DNA from: Reticulitermes speratus
Taxonomy: Eukaryota > Arthropoda > Insecta > Blattodea > Rhinotermitidae
Assembly: GCA_021186555.1 (NCBI GenBank)
Contig: JAJKFL010000006.1
Location: 30,873,478 to 30,937,477, forward strand
Length of the DNA: 64,000 nt
Reading direction: 5' to 3'
Position 1 is the first letter of the stretch. Each line of letters opens with the position of its first letter. The notes beneath the pieces are model-generated. The model was not told the origin of the DNA and made no database searches. It saw only the letters and a program-made list of their open reading frames with translations. The translations under genes were made by a program, and so were the position numbers. Positions 51,011-63,077 of the stretch are shown here, one piece after another.

Positions 51011-51054
<44 letters not shown>
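51011..51054. repeat. (AAT)n microsatellite
   Basis: About 14 uninterrupted AAT units, just upstream of the SINE at 51070. Confidence 0.95.
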
Positions 51055-51055
<1 letters not shown>

Positions 51056-51069
51056 TAAAGTTTTAAACG

Positions 51070-51372
51070 CTGTGGCGCAATTCGTTGAGGCACTTCGCTA
51101 CAAGCCGGAAGGTCGCGGGCTCGATTACCGATGGTGTCATTGGAATTTTTCATTGACATAATCCCGGCCGCACTATGGCCCTGGGGTCGACCCAGCCTCT
51201 AACAGAAATGAGTACCAGGAATATTTCCTGGGGGGTAAAGGCGGCCGGTGCGTAGGGCTGACAACCTTACCACCTTCATGTGCCAATTGTCTAGAAATCT
51301 GGGAGCCTCAACCTCCTGGAACCCTAAGGGCCTGTCCAGGCCTGTATAGGGATTGCTTTACCTTTACCTTAA
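51070..51372 (+). repeat. tRNA-derived SINE, full copy
   Basis: The tRNA-like head has an A-box region TGGCGCAATTCGTTGAGGC and a B-box-like GGGCTCGATTACC. The body includes TCGACCCAGCCTC, GGGGGGTAAAGGCGGCCGGT and GGGCTGACAACCTTACCACC, and the tail ends GCTTTACCTTTACCTTA. It closely matches 54019-54284. Confidence 0.8.
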
Positions 51373-51454
51373 ATGTGTAATGTACTGGACATATGGATAC
51401 GAAGCATAAAATTTGAACAAAGACTTTTTGCAGTACTAACATTGGCATTGCGAA

Positions 51455-51543
51455 AAATTAAATTTTAGGAACGCCTCGCGCGACCCTACGTCTGACCCCC
51501 CGTGACCCTGATTTGGGTCGCGACCTGAGGTTGGGAACCACTG
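51455..51543. mobile_element. Isolated hAT-like terminus
   Basis: The right end complements CAGTGGTTCCCAACCTCAGG, followed by GTCGCGACCC, a classic hAT-type terminus. No matching left end was found nearby. Confidence 0.45.
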
Positions 51544-52837
51544 CAGTAATGCTTAACACATGCCGCTTAGTTAGTTTTAGGCAGAGCAATGAATAAGAAA
51601 GAACTGCTTGGTCAGTAAAAAGACCCGTACTGTCTCGAGAACCAGCAAAACTGCTGTGAAGTGGGGAAAGTGGATGATGACGACGATGATGATAAAATTG
51701 GTTTCTGGAAGAATATAGTAGGCCCTATAAATTCTGGCCGGAATTTCGTCGTGCTGTGACATAGTAAAGCCTTATGTTTCCGTATTCGTAAAGAACTGTG
51801 CGTTTCTTTGTGCTCACAGAAATCTGCTGGCAAAGGATGTAATTTGACGAAGTTAACACTGTATATCCTATACTTCCTGAAGATTTGTGAATATACAAAA
51901 CTCGTATTTTATAAACCTTCATTCCACGAGTTTGTGTCAACCAACAAGTACGGGAGGGACTTAGCTTTCACCGAAACGTCATTAAAACTGAAGTGTGTAC
52001 CAACTTAACAGAATCCTAACGGTGGAATTTCAACCCGTACTCGCGTACGAATGCATTCGTGAGCCAACATCATGACTGTCACGACCGCCATCTAGGATCG
52101 TTGACGCGATTTGCCAGATGGATGAAACAAACACGGCAGCTGGTAGATGGCAGGAGTGCGCCGAACTGTACCGCTCTGGCGGGGCAATTGAAAATAAGTT
52201 GCAGGCGGGTGTAAAGTCGAAAGCATTAACTGAACGAGTTTTCTATGGACAACCGGACGGCAGGGCACTTACAAGTTATGAAGTGTATGCCCCTTTCACG
52301 TATTCATATATTGAATTTATGTTATATTCCTCTAATTACTTTTTCATTACGAACTTTTTCTGTTTTAATTAGATTTAAATATGACCGGATTTTCTAAATA
52401 CCATAATGTGAAGTGATTTTCAACGGTTTGGCCAGTGTTAAATGTCTTTTAATGTTGTATTTAAAGTCCTCTCTGCCCGTTGTCTTCCCCCCACCCCCTT
52501 TATTGGTGAATCATAGAGGGCACTGCCATATATAGTGATGTGAGACAGAGACTGTTTCTTTGAGTGCTTCAGGAGCCATAATGTTTTGTGTGCCTGTGAG
52601 TAATCTGTTACTCATAATGGTTGTGCAGTGAAATTTTATAATGTAGTTCTTCCTGCCAGCAAACTAATATTAAGCACTACTAGTGAAAGAAGTCCTTTGT
52701 AAATAAATTTTTTTTGCCGGGGGGGGGGGGGGGTGTATCTATGTGATAGATACTTAAGAAAAGGCAAGTTTTTGTTTGTATTTGCTTGCAGTCACCTTTT
52801 AAACAGTATATGATCAGAATACAGGTTTGTTCACATA

Positions 52838-52960
52838 AATGCAGATGACCTTGTGCTACTTAGTAAGGAAGAAACTGTTCATGAGAGACTGAAATTGGAA
52901 GATGCCATGGAATGGAAATGAATGTGGAAAAAAAACTGGGTAACTGTACCATTTTCCTGA
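52838..52960 (+). pseudogene. Degenerate non-LTR reverse transcriptase fragment
   Basis: The + strand reads ADDLVLLSKEETVHERLKLE and, after a frame change, HGMEMNVEK. These match the YADD box and the following NVGKT region of the RTE-like LINE at 38403-39460. The copy is short and broken, and no ends are visible. Confidence 0.72.
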
Positions 52961-53375
52961 GAGGCCCAGTTCAGTTGGTTGGTTGGATGCCCAGTGTTAT
53001 GATTTCGTGTTGCTCACACCACCAGAGGTCACTCGTTCACTAGAGTGTATGTTGCATCCAACTTTTGTATGGCTGATTGCATAAACATACATACACCACA
53101 CAAATGATGATCCCATGTATTTGATAGGAATTGCCGGCTGATCGATACATGAAGCGCTTTGTTTGCCTGATGTGTGGTAACTTATGTGGTGTTTTTGTTA
53201 TTGGTTTGTCATTCCTCATTTATTTCAAATTAGATGATGGTGGCCTAGATCCTTTGGAATTGTTGTGGAAATAAGGATTGGATGTTGCTGTTGATCTTTG
53301 GGTGTCATGGTCACATACTGTTTTGATTCAGGAGCGTTCGAGACAGTTGATGGTAATCTGCTTGCTTTCTTGCAG

Positions 53376-53838
53376 TCGAACTCCTGGAAGTAGACAGCCT
53401 TCACCAGCAGAAGAAGACATCAATAAGAATAATGGCCCTGGTAGTAATGTCGTTGTCATGGGTGGAGGGAAGCCACCCTCATCAGAAGGTGTGGAGAACC
53501 ATCATCATTCCCACCACCATCCACACATTAATCACCATTCCATCCCACATCATCCAAACCATCCACAACATCATCTCCACCAACAGCAGCAAGCTACCCA
53601 CCACATGCAAAACCACCATCTGAACTTGGACAGTGTCAATCAACACTTTGAGCATGTAATGGCAATGGATCCAAGTGGAAGTGCCATGGCGCAGTTTGAT
53701 CAGGCAACAGCCGTTGCAGGTTATGCAGGCAATGCTGGTGTACCTGGTGGACCTGGAATGCTGCCTCCTCAACAGCAGCAGCAGGCTGGTGGAGGAATGG
53801 ACTCGCCCAGTATCCTGCCCCCCAACTTTGACGTACAG
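53376..53838 (+). CDS. pum: pumilio internal coding exon (His/Gln-rich region)
   Basis: This 463-bp exon is bounded by acceptor TTTCTTGCAG and donor CAG|GTATGTGAG. The first base completes Asn, then 154 codons follow in phase. It opens with RTPGSRQPSPAEE, a signature shared by insect and vertebrate Pumilio proteins. A histidine-rich tract follows (about residues 40-80 of the exon, rich in HHH and HHPN units), then short Gln runs (QQQQ and QQQQQ), a Gly/Pro-rich stretch, and the closing NFDVQ. In Drosophila NFDVQ is followed directly by QLFRSQNP, which should start the next exon, since this one ends in phase 0. That exon was not found before base 64000. An open frame extends upstream of the exon from 53278, but it is intronic read-through ahead of the acceptor. 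The PUF domain must lie further downstream. Confidence 0.95.
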
Positions 53839-54018
53839 GTATGTGAGCGTTATGGTTCATGTTGGCCATCTTGTGTTCATTGGTACAGCTTGGATGTGGT
53901 TTGGATGTAAAGTTTCCTGTCTTCTTTTCCAGGTTAGCACATATTTAGGGGGGCATCAAATCTGTGACCTTTATTGTCTGTAGTAGTAGATTGAGATGGT
54001 TTCTTGTGTGTACATTAT

Positions 54019-54284
54019 TGCTGCGGTGGCGTAGTTGGTTAAGGCACTGTGCTGCAAGCTGGAAGTCACAGGTTTAATTCACAATGGGCTCATTGGGATT
54101 TTTAATTGATTCAATCCTTCTGGCTGCACTATGACCCGGGGTTGACTCAGCCAGGGATATCTCCTGGGGAGTAATGGCTGCTAGTATGTAGGGCTGACAA
54201 CCCTACCACAGTCATGTGCCGATTGTCAAGAAATTTTGTGAGACCTAAGGGCCTGTTTACACCTGTCACAGGATACCTTTGTAG
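54019..54284 (+). repeat. tRNA-derived SINE, full copy
   Basis: The head GGTGGCGTAGTTGGTTAAGG is a near-perfect tRNA A-box region, and AGGTTTAATTCAC is a worn B-box. Body and spacing follow 51070-51372 (GTTGACTCAGCC, TAGGGCTGACAACCCTACCA, CTAAGGGCCTG). Confidence 0.8.
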
Positions 54285-55261
54285 CTGGCTAGCAAGTAAT
54301 GTGGTAGACACCTCAGTGCCTAATCAGTTCATAGATTCTTTCATGTTGACTTACAAATACAGATTTATAGACACATTGTCTATGTCCGTGATAGATATAT
54401 CAGCAGGTGTTTTGTGGACATGTTGATGCACCTTTTTTTAAATAGATGATTGGTACAGATGTTTTTATCTGTCAAAGATAGGGTCATGTGTGAGGGTATG
54501 ATATCATTTTATTAGTTCTTCATAAAGAAATTTGATTTAAAAATACAGTAGGGGAGCTGGAGAAACTGTGAACTAAATGATGAACGTGTTGTAAAAAGTT
54601 CGACATCTAGTTTAGTTCAGGTAAAATGATGCATGTGAGGAGGCCTCTTGGCAATTATCAGTTGCAGTGAAAATTTGTACTATCTGTCTTCTGTGTGACA
54701 GGGGAAATATACATCTTGCACAATGTTTGTTTGTTTTTTTTTTGCAGTATTTCCCTGCCCCAAATGTTTTCCATCCCATTTAAATCACGGAGCACCTAAA
54801 TGTCACTAATTGTAAGAGTCATAGTATCTCAGTTCAAATTCTTGTTGTATTTGTGGGTGCTCCTGTGTCTCACACAGCCTGTGGTCTCATTCCAGAGGTT
54901 TTCCCTCAAATTTAAACAACAAGTAAACTACATGTCACTATCAGTGGTAATAATTTCTTAATTCAGATCCTTGTTATGTTTATGGGTGCTCCTACACACA
55001 GTGTCATCATATTAGTCAGAGTTTGGTTACAGTACTGGCTTGAGAGATTGAACTTGAATGAACCACACAACTTTTTAGTCATTTACATGTAAATTACATG
55101 GCATTAAGTGAGGCTGTGCTACTAAATTCAGTAAGAATGCCATAACTCAATACGACTCACCATCTACATGTTTCGTATCCAAACAGTGGAATGGATACAG
55201 TTGAGTCCATATTGAGAGAAATGCAATTCTCCATTGAAGCTCGGGGGTTCTAGACATGATA

Positions 55262-55322
55262 CTAGATTGCAGGCCTTGAAAACAGCCCTTTCAACGGCTA
55301 ACATAGTAATTAATGTTTTAGA
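55262..55322 (+). repeat. Short dispersed repeat, copy 1
   Basis: GCAGGCCTTGAAAACAGCCC then GGCTAACATAGTAATT matches 59938-59982. Confidence 0.45.
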
Positions 55323-56207
55323 AGTATGTAACATGCTTTAGTAGATGTCCGGATGGAGAAGTGTAAGGATCTTTGTTTTGCTGTAGAAACTGGTTACATG
55401 ACTACGAAATGTTAATATTCATTTATGATTTTATCAAAGGAGGAGGCATATATGGATGTCTGTTCTTAATCTATTGGGCGTAGATAGTTTTAATTTATGG
55501 AAGGTAGAAAGAAGCCACATATGGAAAAATACAAAGCAGTTACGAATTTTTTAAATTATGATGTCAGCTGTATGCTTAGATCACTTCGGGTTGAGTTGAT
55601 TGTTGTTGTTTTAGAGTCACTGAAGTGGAGTCATATGAAAATTTGTTTTTAAATGTGTCATAAATATATGCATATTTTATTCAGTAATGCTTGAACAGAT
55701 TTTAATGAAGTCTGTGAATGTATATCTCCAGTAAATGGCTAAGTGAAGGCTGTTGGTCCACATAAGTTGAACAGTGTGTAGGTTAATATGCTTCAACGTC
55801 TTCATGTTTTGCTCACCGAGGCAAGTTATTGTATTTAGATGAATTTGGTATTGGATTTGTACACACAGAAGTGGTGAGTGAACTTTATTTCAGCTAGTAC
55901 CGGTTCACATTCTGCCAAACATGCTAGTGGGAAGAGGCATGCTAGTAATAGGGGGAGCACTAGGAATACATCTGCAGGCTCTGTCTGTCTGTTTCTAAAA
56001 ACGTCCACACTGGCTGAAGGTATGATTGTACTCACCACAAAGTGACTGTGTTTGGAAGGGTTATTTCTCTGCCTCCCCACTCCAAGTTACACCTAGCTAG
56101 GGCCAAACCTTCCCACCAGCAGGTGTGTGTGTAATGTTTAAGCTCAGCTAGCAAAGCACCTGGTCATAAATATACACCAGTACATCTAGTTGTTTTGTGT
56201 TTGGTAT

Positions 56208-56499
56208 TGGGGGATAGCACAGTCGGTATGGCGACTCGCAACGCCCTGGACGCTACGGGGATCGAATCCCGGAGGGGGCGATATTTTCCGCACCCCCCGG
56301 GACCGGCCCTAGGGCACACCCAGCGTCCTATATAACGTGTACCGGATCATTCCGGGGTGTAAAGCGGCAGGGGCGTGGCGTTAAACCACCTGCCCCCGTC
56401 TAGCACCGATGTTAAAGAAAGAGTAGACGTATACCTCTGCTCCTCCTTTGTGCCTTCATGGCAGGCTATAGGGTGAACTTTTCTTCACGGGGGTATATA
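56208..56499 (+). repeat. tRNA-derived SINE with well-kept head
   Basis: GGGGGATAGCACAGTCGGTA is the A-box region and GGGATCGAATCCCGG the B-box; together they look like a tRNA but lack a clean acceptor stem. The body (GGGACCGGCCCTAGGGC, GGTGTAAAGCGGCAGGGG) and tail (GTGCCTTCATGGCAGGC, GTGAACTTTTC) place it with the 48283 copy. Confidence 0.8.
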
Positions 56500-59400
56500 T
56501 GTAAAAGTTGCTGAGCAAATATGATGGCAGTCCATACCAGTCCACTGAAAACCCTACATTTGAAACTTGAACATTCTGTGAGAAAATGGAAGGGTATGAC
56601 TGATTATGGTGTTGAATTTGTCTCCCGTGCAAGCAAATTCCCTACGCATCTCATTATTCCTTAATTAACCTGCATAGCCTCATAGGACAAGTTTCATTGC
56701 TGTAGGTTGCTTTGTGTTGTGCATTACAAAGTAGTTGGTAAGTTTTGCGATAGATGTCGCGACCGTACGTAGCTCCGGGCACTCTAGCGGCCGCTTATGA
56801 AACTGAGCACTGTCTTGTGTGCTTCATTACTAGCGCTCCCCGTTTCCATCATTTGTTTCCCTTTTTTAATTGTAAGTTTCAGAGAAACCAAGCACATAGC
56901 GTTCATTAAAATAAAGTGAAGCGTGAGATGTAGAACTCATTACGAGGTTCGAGATGGTTGAAGATGATTAAAATCAGACTCCCCCCCACCATATTCCTTC
57001 GTTTCGAATAAAGTAAGGGGCTGAAGTACTATCAACCTGCCTCCGTGTGTCGTCATGCTTATATCTACATTTCGAATGCGGGATATTGTGTTTGTCATAG
57101 CAGCGATGTGCTGCGAGGGACGAAGTACGTGTAGTTTGGCATGACAGTTCAGACCCCAGAGATTCATCCATCACCTGTTGCAGTTGTAGCAGGCTAGTTA
57201 CTGCCTTTACTGAGCCGGTATGATGTGCTGATGGTAAGTTCGCGTGCTGCCATGACTCACGGGTTTGTGCCGGGCGCACGCCGACAGTGGGTATCTGTTG
57301 CTGTTCAGTACATCGCCCAAACGCACTACCTTGTCCTTGATCACCATATAGACGTTCAGAGGCGTATGCATATTTCTTGTTGACCTTGACATCCCACGTG
57401 TGACCAAACTGTCGGCTATGCAGAGGTGGGAAGCACATTGCTGCCATTTAGGTTGAATTGCAGCGATGTCTGTACTGAGTTTTACTTTGTCAGACTCGCA
57501 GTGGCAGTACTATAAAAAGACCCAGAAATAAACAGATACGTACAAATCAGAAGTTTACGACACGGCAAGTTTTGGGTTCTATAGTACACGTATTTTACTT
57601 TTTGCTGAGATGGTAGCGACAAGCTGCAGAAGTGCGTGCAATAGCTTCCCCACATCTGTGAATCGCTGAACTAATTTTCAAGAAATTTTATGCGTGGAAT
57701 TTCAAGGTCAGACATATATTGATATGACATGTCTGAGAGATTTCGTCAGGAATAAGGGACTGAAGTATCGGCATAATGTTGTGAACATCCTGAATTTCAG
57801 TTGGACCATGGAATGTGGATCAGCGAAAGTGTATGCGTGAGATTTTCGCGAGTATAATTATTGGACACTTCGATGAGCGCTTGTCAGTGCGACTGTAGCC
57901 TCCTGTACATAATATTTGTAGGACGTCGCGGTGACCGAGGCATTTCAATTCGTAACTTACACGGGCGAAACTGGTTACCTGAGACACTTGTTTCGTGGGA
58001 CATGGTACCTTGTTTTATTTTTATAAGCGATAATGTCATGGGATTACAATTGTGATAATTTATACACTAATTTTTAAAAATTATACGGCTTCGAAGCGGG
58101 CTCTTGTGAGTGCGGTAAAGAACCTTCGGGTTCCATAAAACGCGGGGAATTTCTAGACTAGCTGACGACCTGTTAGCTTCTCAAGAAGGACTCTGCTCCA
58201 TGGAGTTAGTTATACGGCTTCGAAATTTGCAGCAACGCCGAACTGTAATTGTATCATTAAAATTATAATTCTAATTTGCTCTACGAATCGTTAAAGAAGA
58301 TTAAAAATGGTGCACGCCGTGACGTAGTACACAGATTTTACCTAGGCGTACTTTGCTTTTAGAATGTCTTTCGGTTTCACGGTATATCTGTAAATGTAAT
58401 TTTACTTGTACACAAATGTAGGGTCTTCCCTTTGCCGATTTTTCACGAAACTCTTACGTGTTCAACAGTATTGTTTCAACAGCATTGTGAGGAAGTCTCT
58501 TATATCGAATTTCAGTCAAATCGGACAGTAAACGTGTAGAGTGGGGTAGAAATTCATTCACGCCCCTGCACCAATTTTGACGAAACTCACAGTCGCTCTT
58601 TAAATGGTTGTAGTCACCTCCTAGACTGCCGTTCTTCACTCAGGATTGATTTCTGGTGCCTCTCGTTCTGGCCGCTTACACGGCAGAGCAGATACTGTTT
58701 TTGTGTGTCTTTAGAGATGTGTTGAGACGGACATTCCATGTTGTGGCAAGTTTCACTATTTTGTTTGAGCACAGAAGTTAAACAACGGCACACAGTCTCC
58801 CGTTTTTATGAATGTTTGACATAAAAATAACGCCTGAATGAAAAGACTAGGTGACGTGCACAAAGAAGACGATATATCAGGCACCAGTCACAAGGACGGT
58901 AATTTGTTGTGGAACTTCGAAGCGGTGAGGGTCTTGTAGAAACGCGTGCCAACTTTGTGATTATGATTAATGCACATGAAGTGAATATGAAGACCCGTGA
59001 CTTTATTCTAGCTTAGGCTTTGTTGTGTTTATTTTCACTCCTTCGCCTTTGTTAACCACCAGCGTCTTAATGTGGAATTTCGTTCAGTGCAAGGTAAACT
59101 AAAATCAGTTTGCCCATCCATGTAGTCCGTTTCGTTGTTTGTTTGTCCACCACTTCAGCAGTTTGATTGGCCGTTGCCTTGAAACAGAATTGCTAGAAGG
59201 TTTACATGACTACACCAAACGGGTTTACACCTTGTTTAGTTCTAATGAACTTAGCGTGGTTGGTGTGTGGGAATAAAATTGCTGGCGATTAATTTTTGTG
59301 GCACAAAATACGATCCGTGTGGCAGTTCCAGGCTTCGTCAGTTTGCTGGGGAAGATGTGGGCAACCGTGCGACGAAAGTCAAGCGCTTGAAATTTGCTGT

Positions 59401-59570
59401 ATCTGAAACCGGAGATGATTTAAGCGTACAGCTGTCGAGACAATTCCAACGGTTTTTCATTTCGTTGTGTTTGTTCGTATGTTAATTTGCGGTTATTCAT
59501 GCCAGATGTCCATTAAGCAGTGGCACCAATATGTCTGCCTTGTTGGAATGAAAACGCAGGTAAATGTAAA

Positions 59571-59695
59571 CGTGTGACTGGGTTTCAGGAAGACGACTGT
59601 ACTTTGCCTGGGCATCAGTATTCGCTGGTAGGCAGGTGGGTAGGAGACTAGCTTTGAGATGCGAAGGTCAGATATGTCAGGTTGAGCCGTGGCGT
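59571..59695 (+). repeat. Dispersed tRNA-like repeat, copy 2
   Basis: Carries the same 17-bp start as 9798 and then GGTAGGCAGGTGGGTAGGAG and GATGCGAAGGTCAGATATGT, with about 30 bp more between the blocks. Confidence 0.5.
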
Positions 59696-59937
59696 CGGTA
59701 GAAGTTCGTTGTTGTTGTTATTGCTGTTTGTCATACTCGGTTGAAGCGTCTGTATGTTTCAAAAGTTATTTATGGTGCTGTGGCGAGGCTGGAAGTGCGA
59801 GGAAAACGGGGATTTTGACTGTAAGCAAGTGTTTTGTAAGTCGTTTCTTAACGTAGACCATCGATCGCTAATTTAACTGATATGGAGAGGAATGAAATCC
59901 ATGGTTGAGGCCTGATTCTGGACGTCGTATTAAAGAT

Positions 59938-59982
59938 GGCAGGTTTTGAAAACTGCCCTGTCAGAGGCTAACGTAGCGATTC
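59938..59982 (+). repeat. Short dispersed repeat, copy 2
   Basis: GCAGGTTTTGAAAACTGCCC then GGCTAACGTAGCGATT, colinear with 55262. Confidence 0.45.
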
Positions 59983-60702
59983 TTATTCTGCATTCTTTAA
60001 CCCTTTAGGACGAAACGTATTCCGTTTTATTTATAGATCCAGTTCGTACCGCGCAGTAAACACTTCTCATATTGGTTATAAAAAGCAATCAGTTACTGTT
60101 GTGTGGGGGAAAATTTGGTGTGTGTGGTTTGAGGTACATGCAAAACACACGAACACTGTGGGCAGAACGTAGAACGTCTGAGTGTTAAACTGAGTGTTAC
60201 ATAGAGTAACTGCTGGGCTTTGAAAGGTTAAATCACAAAGAAGAAGACCGTGATAAAGAATATTTGAATGAGAATGCCAGTGGACTACATATCACGAGAT
60301 AGTAACGATTACTAACTGCTGTCCTCGCTTATCTTGTGCACCACAAGGAACTGCGGGACATTCAGAGATTTAATGTTCATCTGTTGTATAAGTCCGTTGT
60401 TTGTATGATTAGGCCTGTGGTTGGTTATGTCCGTGCAAAACAGCATTTTGGATAATTTGTTGCCATGTAAATACACCTCATTGGCGTTTGTTATTTATGC
60501 GGATGAAGCGTAAAGCTAAGTTAAGAGCAGATAGGAAATAGCGCACATACTTAATTCCTGAGTGACTATAAACGCGGTTGGCGATGGAAGTTCGTTGGGG
60601 TTTTTAATGTGTAATACGGTACAGGGAGTTCTTCTGAGAGGCGATCCCAGACTCACAACAAGCGTAACGGCCATATCCTCATGGGATATACAGTGTAACT
60701 TA

Positions 60703-60835
60703 CCGTGTGTTAGAGTAGATGTGCAAAATGATCTGCTTTAACTCTCAGACATATTTGACACCAGATGATGAGGAGGTTAAATATTGTTTGAAGTTCTTGT
60801 CTTGAAATGCAGATATTGCTCTACAAATTTTATAT
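60703..60835 (+). repeat. Dispersed repeat pair, copy 1
   Basis: TTAGAGTAGATGTGCAAAATG, CTCTCAGACATATTTGACACC and TGTTTGAAGTTCTTGTCT recur in the same order at 62516-62645. Confidence 0.6.
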
Positions 60836-60920
60836 TATTTTCACCGTGCATTTTTTTCACAATTCACAAATTATACACCAACGAAATGCACTATTTTCAC
60901 TTTATATTCTTTATTCTTCA

Positions 60921-60964
60921 ACCCCTACACATGTTTCGGCCTTTACAAGGCCATCATCAAGGGG
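60921..60964 (-). ncRNA. Hammerhead-like motif, core mutated at C3
   Basis: The minus strand reads CCCC, TTGATGA (expected CTGATGA), stem II GGCC...GGCC preceded by one U, GAAAC, ACA/TGT, GTA, GGGG. Stem I (CCCC/GGGG) and stem II pair perfectly, but the first core base is T, so this copy is probably inactive. The flanking AAATGCACT-type sequence resembles that near 36511. Confidence 0.45.
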
Positions 60965-62515
60965 CTCGTAAACTACATTCACTTCACATCCAATGTTTTT
61001 GTCTGCTATCACATTTAGTCCAGTTTCATTGTCATAATATATTATAGCTATTTACAATGTCTGTGTTTAAAATATGTAAAATACACAGACTATAAAATCC
61101 TTAAAAAGTTCGTCAATTTTCGTAGTAAAATGTTAAAATGAAACAATATGGTTTTTTTGTTATGTCTTCCACCATTGGTTAGTCTTTCATTTTGGCTTTG
61201 GTTTTGTATATATGGATGGTCAGTTAAGTAACTATATCCTGTTGTGTGTGTCCCGTGTTGCGGTGTGTACGGTGAGGAAGAAGTCGCGTGAAAAATGTAG
61301 GAAATTTAGAATAGGTATCCCGATGTTTCAGGGCCTTCGAAATGAAGCATGTTTGAGAGTTGGTGGTTATTTCAGACAAATACTCTAACACGCGTAAGTT
61401 GTATTACTGATATATGCGGAGCTGTAAGGCCGTTAAGCTTGCCGTGCGTAAGAATTCTGTTTTCAGTTGAACACTGTGCATGTTTTATTCTCATATTTTT
61501 GTTATGTTCAACAGTTTTGCCTTGAGAAATTAAATTGAAGTTCAATTTGAGCTTAATGTATGCTAAAGTCGAGGTTATGTTCTAGTTATACGAACCAGTA
61601 TTGATTTTAGTCGACGCTTTTTGGTTTAGGCTCCGCATTAATGTAATTGAAATCCGATCGGACTGATAGACACGACCTGTCTTACGCGGTAATTTTGTGT
61701 ACTTTATGCAAATAACGAATAGAATCAATTTATGAATAGCGTTATTACTTTTAGGGCCTTGTGTAGTTTTTAGTCGACCTTGTCAGATGTTTCGAACCTC
61801 ACAGGTTCTCGACGGACGCCTTGTTACGAAGAACTCTTGTTGGAGAAACCATTCGAATTTTCCCCTTTCTTATAAGTTTTTTTAATAGACTCGTCTTTGT
61901 AGGCGGCTCGAAACTAACTTTTACTTTTTGAAACACTGATGTGATGCCAAATCGGTAACAACCGGTTCTGGTTGGCTGTGGGACGATGTTGGGTGTTGTG
62001 GGATCACAAATTACATCAGATCGTTACTGGGATGTCTGTGACATGTAACAGCATTTTCAAGTCAGAGAGGAGGATCTGACTGGCATGAGATGCCTGTATA
62101 GCCTATATATTAATGCAGCTAATACATACACGAAATATAAATTTTCTAACCTGGTGGGTGGAACTTTCCGTTTCAGTACACCAGAGTAGGGAGGTGTATT
62201 TTCTGGTTCCAAAATCATGACGCAGACTTTTACACAGTTTTTGTAATATGACAGTAGGATTGTGTAGTTTGTGCCTGGCGCTTGTTTTTGTCACGAAGCA
62301 TTGTACTTAATTATACTGAGATCTATGTAGTGCCGGGCCATAGTTAAATCCCCGAGCACAGAAGAGTAGCCGGGTTTTAAGTTTTACATTATGCCTTAAG
62401 GATCGATTAAGTAAAGCTTCGGCGGGTTTATATACTTGGAGGTCAGTTGAAAACCGAGCCCAAACGCATGGCAAGCTGAAGTATTTCGTTTCGCTGTATA
62501 ATGTGTACAATATAC

Positions 62516-62645
62516 AATATAACTTACTGCATGTTAGAGTAGGTTTTTGAAATGGCATCGTTAAACTTTCAGACATGTTCGACACCGGGTAAAGAGATTA
62601 TTAAATGCTGTTTGAAGTTGCTGTCTAGAAATTGCCGATGCTGCC
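62516..62645 (+). repeat. Dispersed repeat pair, copy 2
   Basis: TTAGAGTAGGTTTTTGAAATG, CTTTCAGACATGTTCGACACC and TGTTTGAAGTTGCTGTCT follow 60703-60835 with roughly 80 percent agreement. No coding or structural signature was recognised. Confidence 0.6.
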
Positions 62646-63077
62646 TGCCAGTGAGTCTGGATGTTAAATCAAGTGTATTCTCTTCATCTTCAGTAGCTGG
62701 AACCCAATCAAGCGTGTAGGAAAAGCTGTGAACATTAATCAGTGCCTCCCTTCAAATTGGTGGACATAATTGGTGCCTGCATAATAGAGATCGAGCATAA
62801 ATAATTGTAACTGTTGGAAGACAGAGAAAGGCCACGTAACGAACAGATGCAGATAACATCGGGTACCACAGCCAGGGGTCTCCTCCGCACAAAACTGAAA
62901 GTGGTTACGAGACAGATGTTTGGAAACGGATTTTTATATGTGTTTTATGTAATAACATACTGGATTTTATTTTATCATATATAATTTAAACTATAAAATA
63001 AATGACTACGGCTGTAATATATGTACATGCTACCATTCAGTGACACGATGCATGCTGCTTGCGTCTATAGAGGATTA

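Larger units (their letters stand above)
46867..53375 (+). other. pum: pum intron, 6.5 kb
   Basis: Phase-2 intron with GT-AG ends. It contains a truncated SINE, weak remains of the GCGTTCGC repeat family (about 48690-49020 and 49370-49515), AAT microsatellites, a full SINE, an isolated hAT-like end and a reverse-transcriptase fragment. The unlisted parts show nothing recognisable. Confidence 0.85.

Noticed and set aside
51011..51054. Regular short repeats considered as a CRISPR-like array
   Set aside because: It is a simple trinucleotide microsatellite without spacers, in a eukaryotic genome.
54735..54790. Possible next pum exon after a T-rich tract and TTTGCAG
   Set aside because: The sequence after the AG (TATTTCCCTGCCCC) does not encode QLF(R/Q) in phase 0 and has no supporting downstream donor.
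56208..56280. Possible tRNA gene
   Set aside because: A and B boxes are present, but the acceptor stem does not close and a SINE body follows directly.
56974..57447. 157-codon open frame on the minus strand
   Set aside because: No recognisable domain, motif or splice context. One such frame is expected by chance in 64 kb on six frames.
58081..58222. Short direct repeat TTATACGGCTTCGAA 126 bp apart
   Set aside because: Only 15 bp, with no inverted ends or coding sequence between; could be chance or an old duplication.
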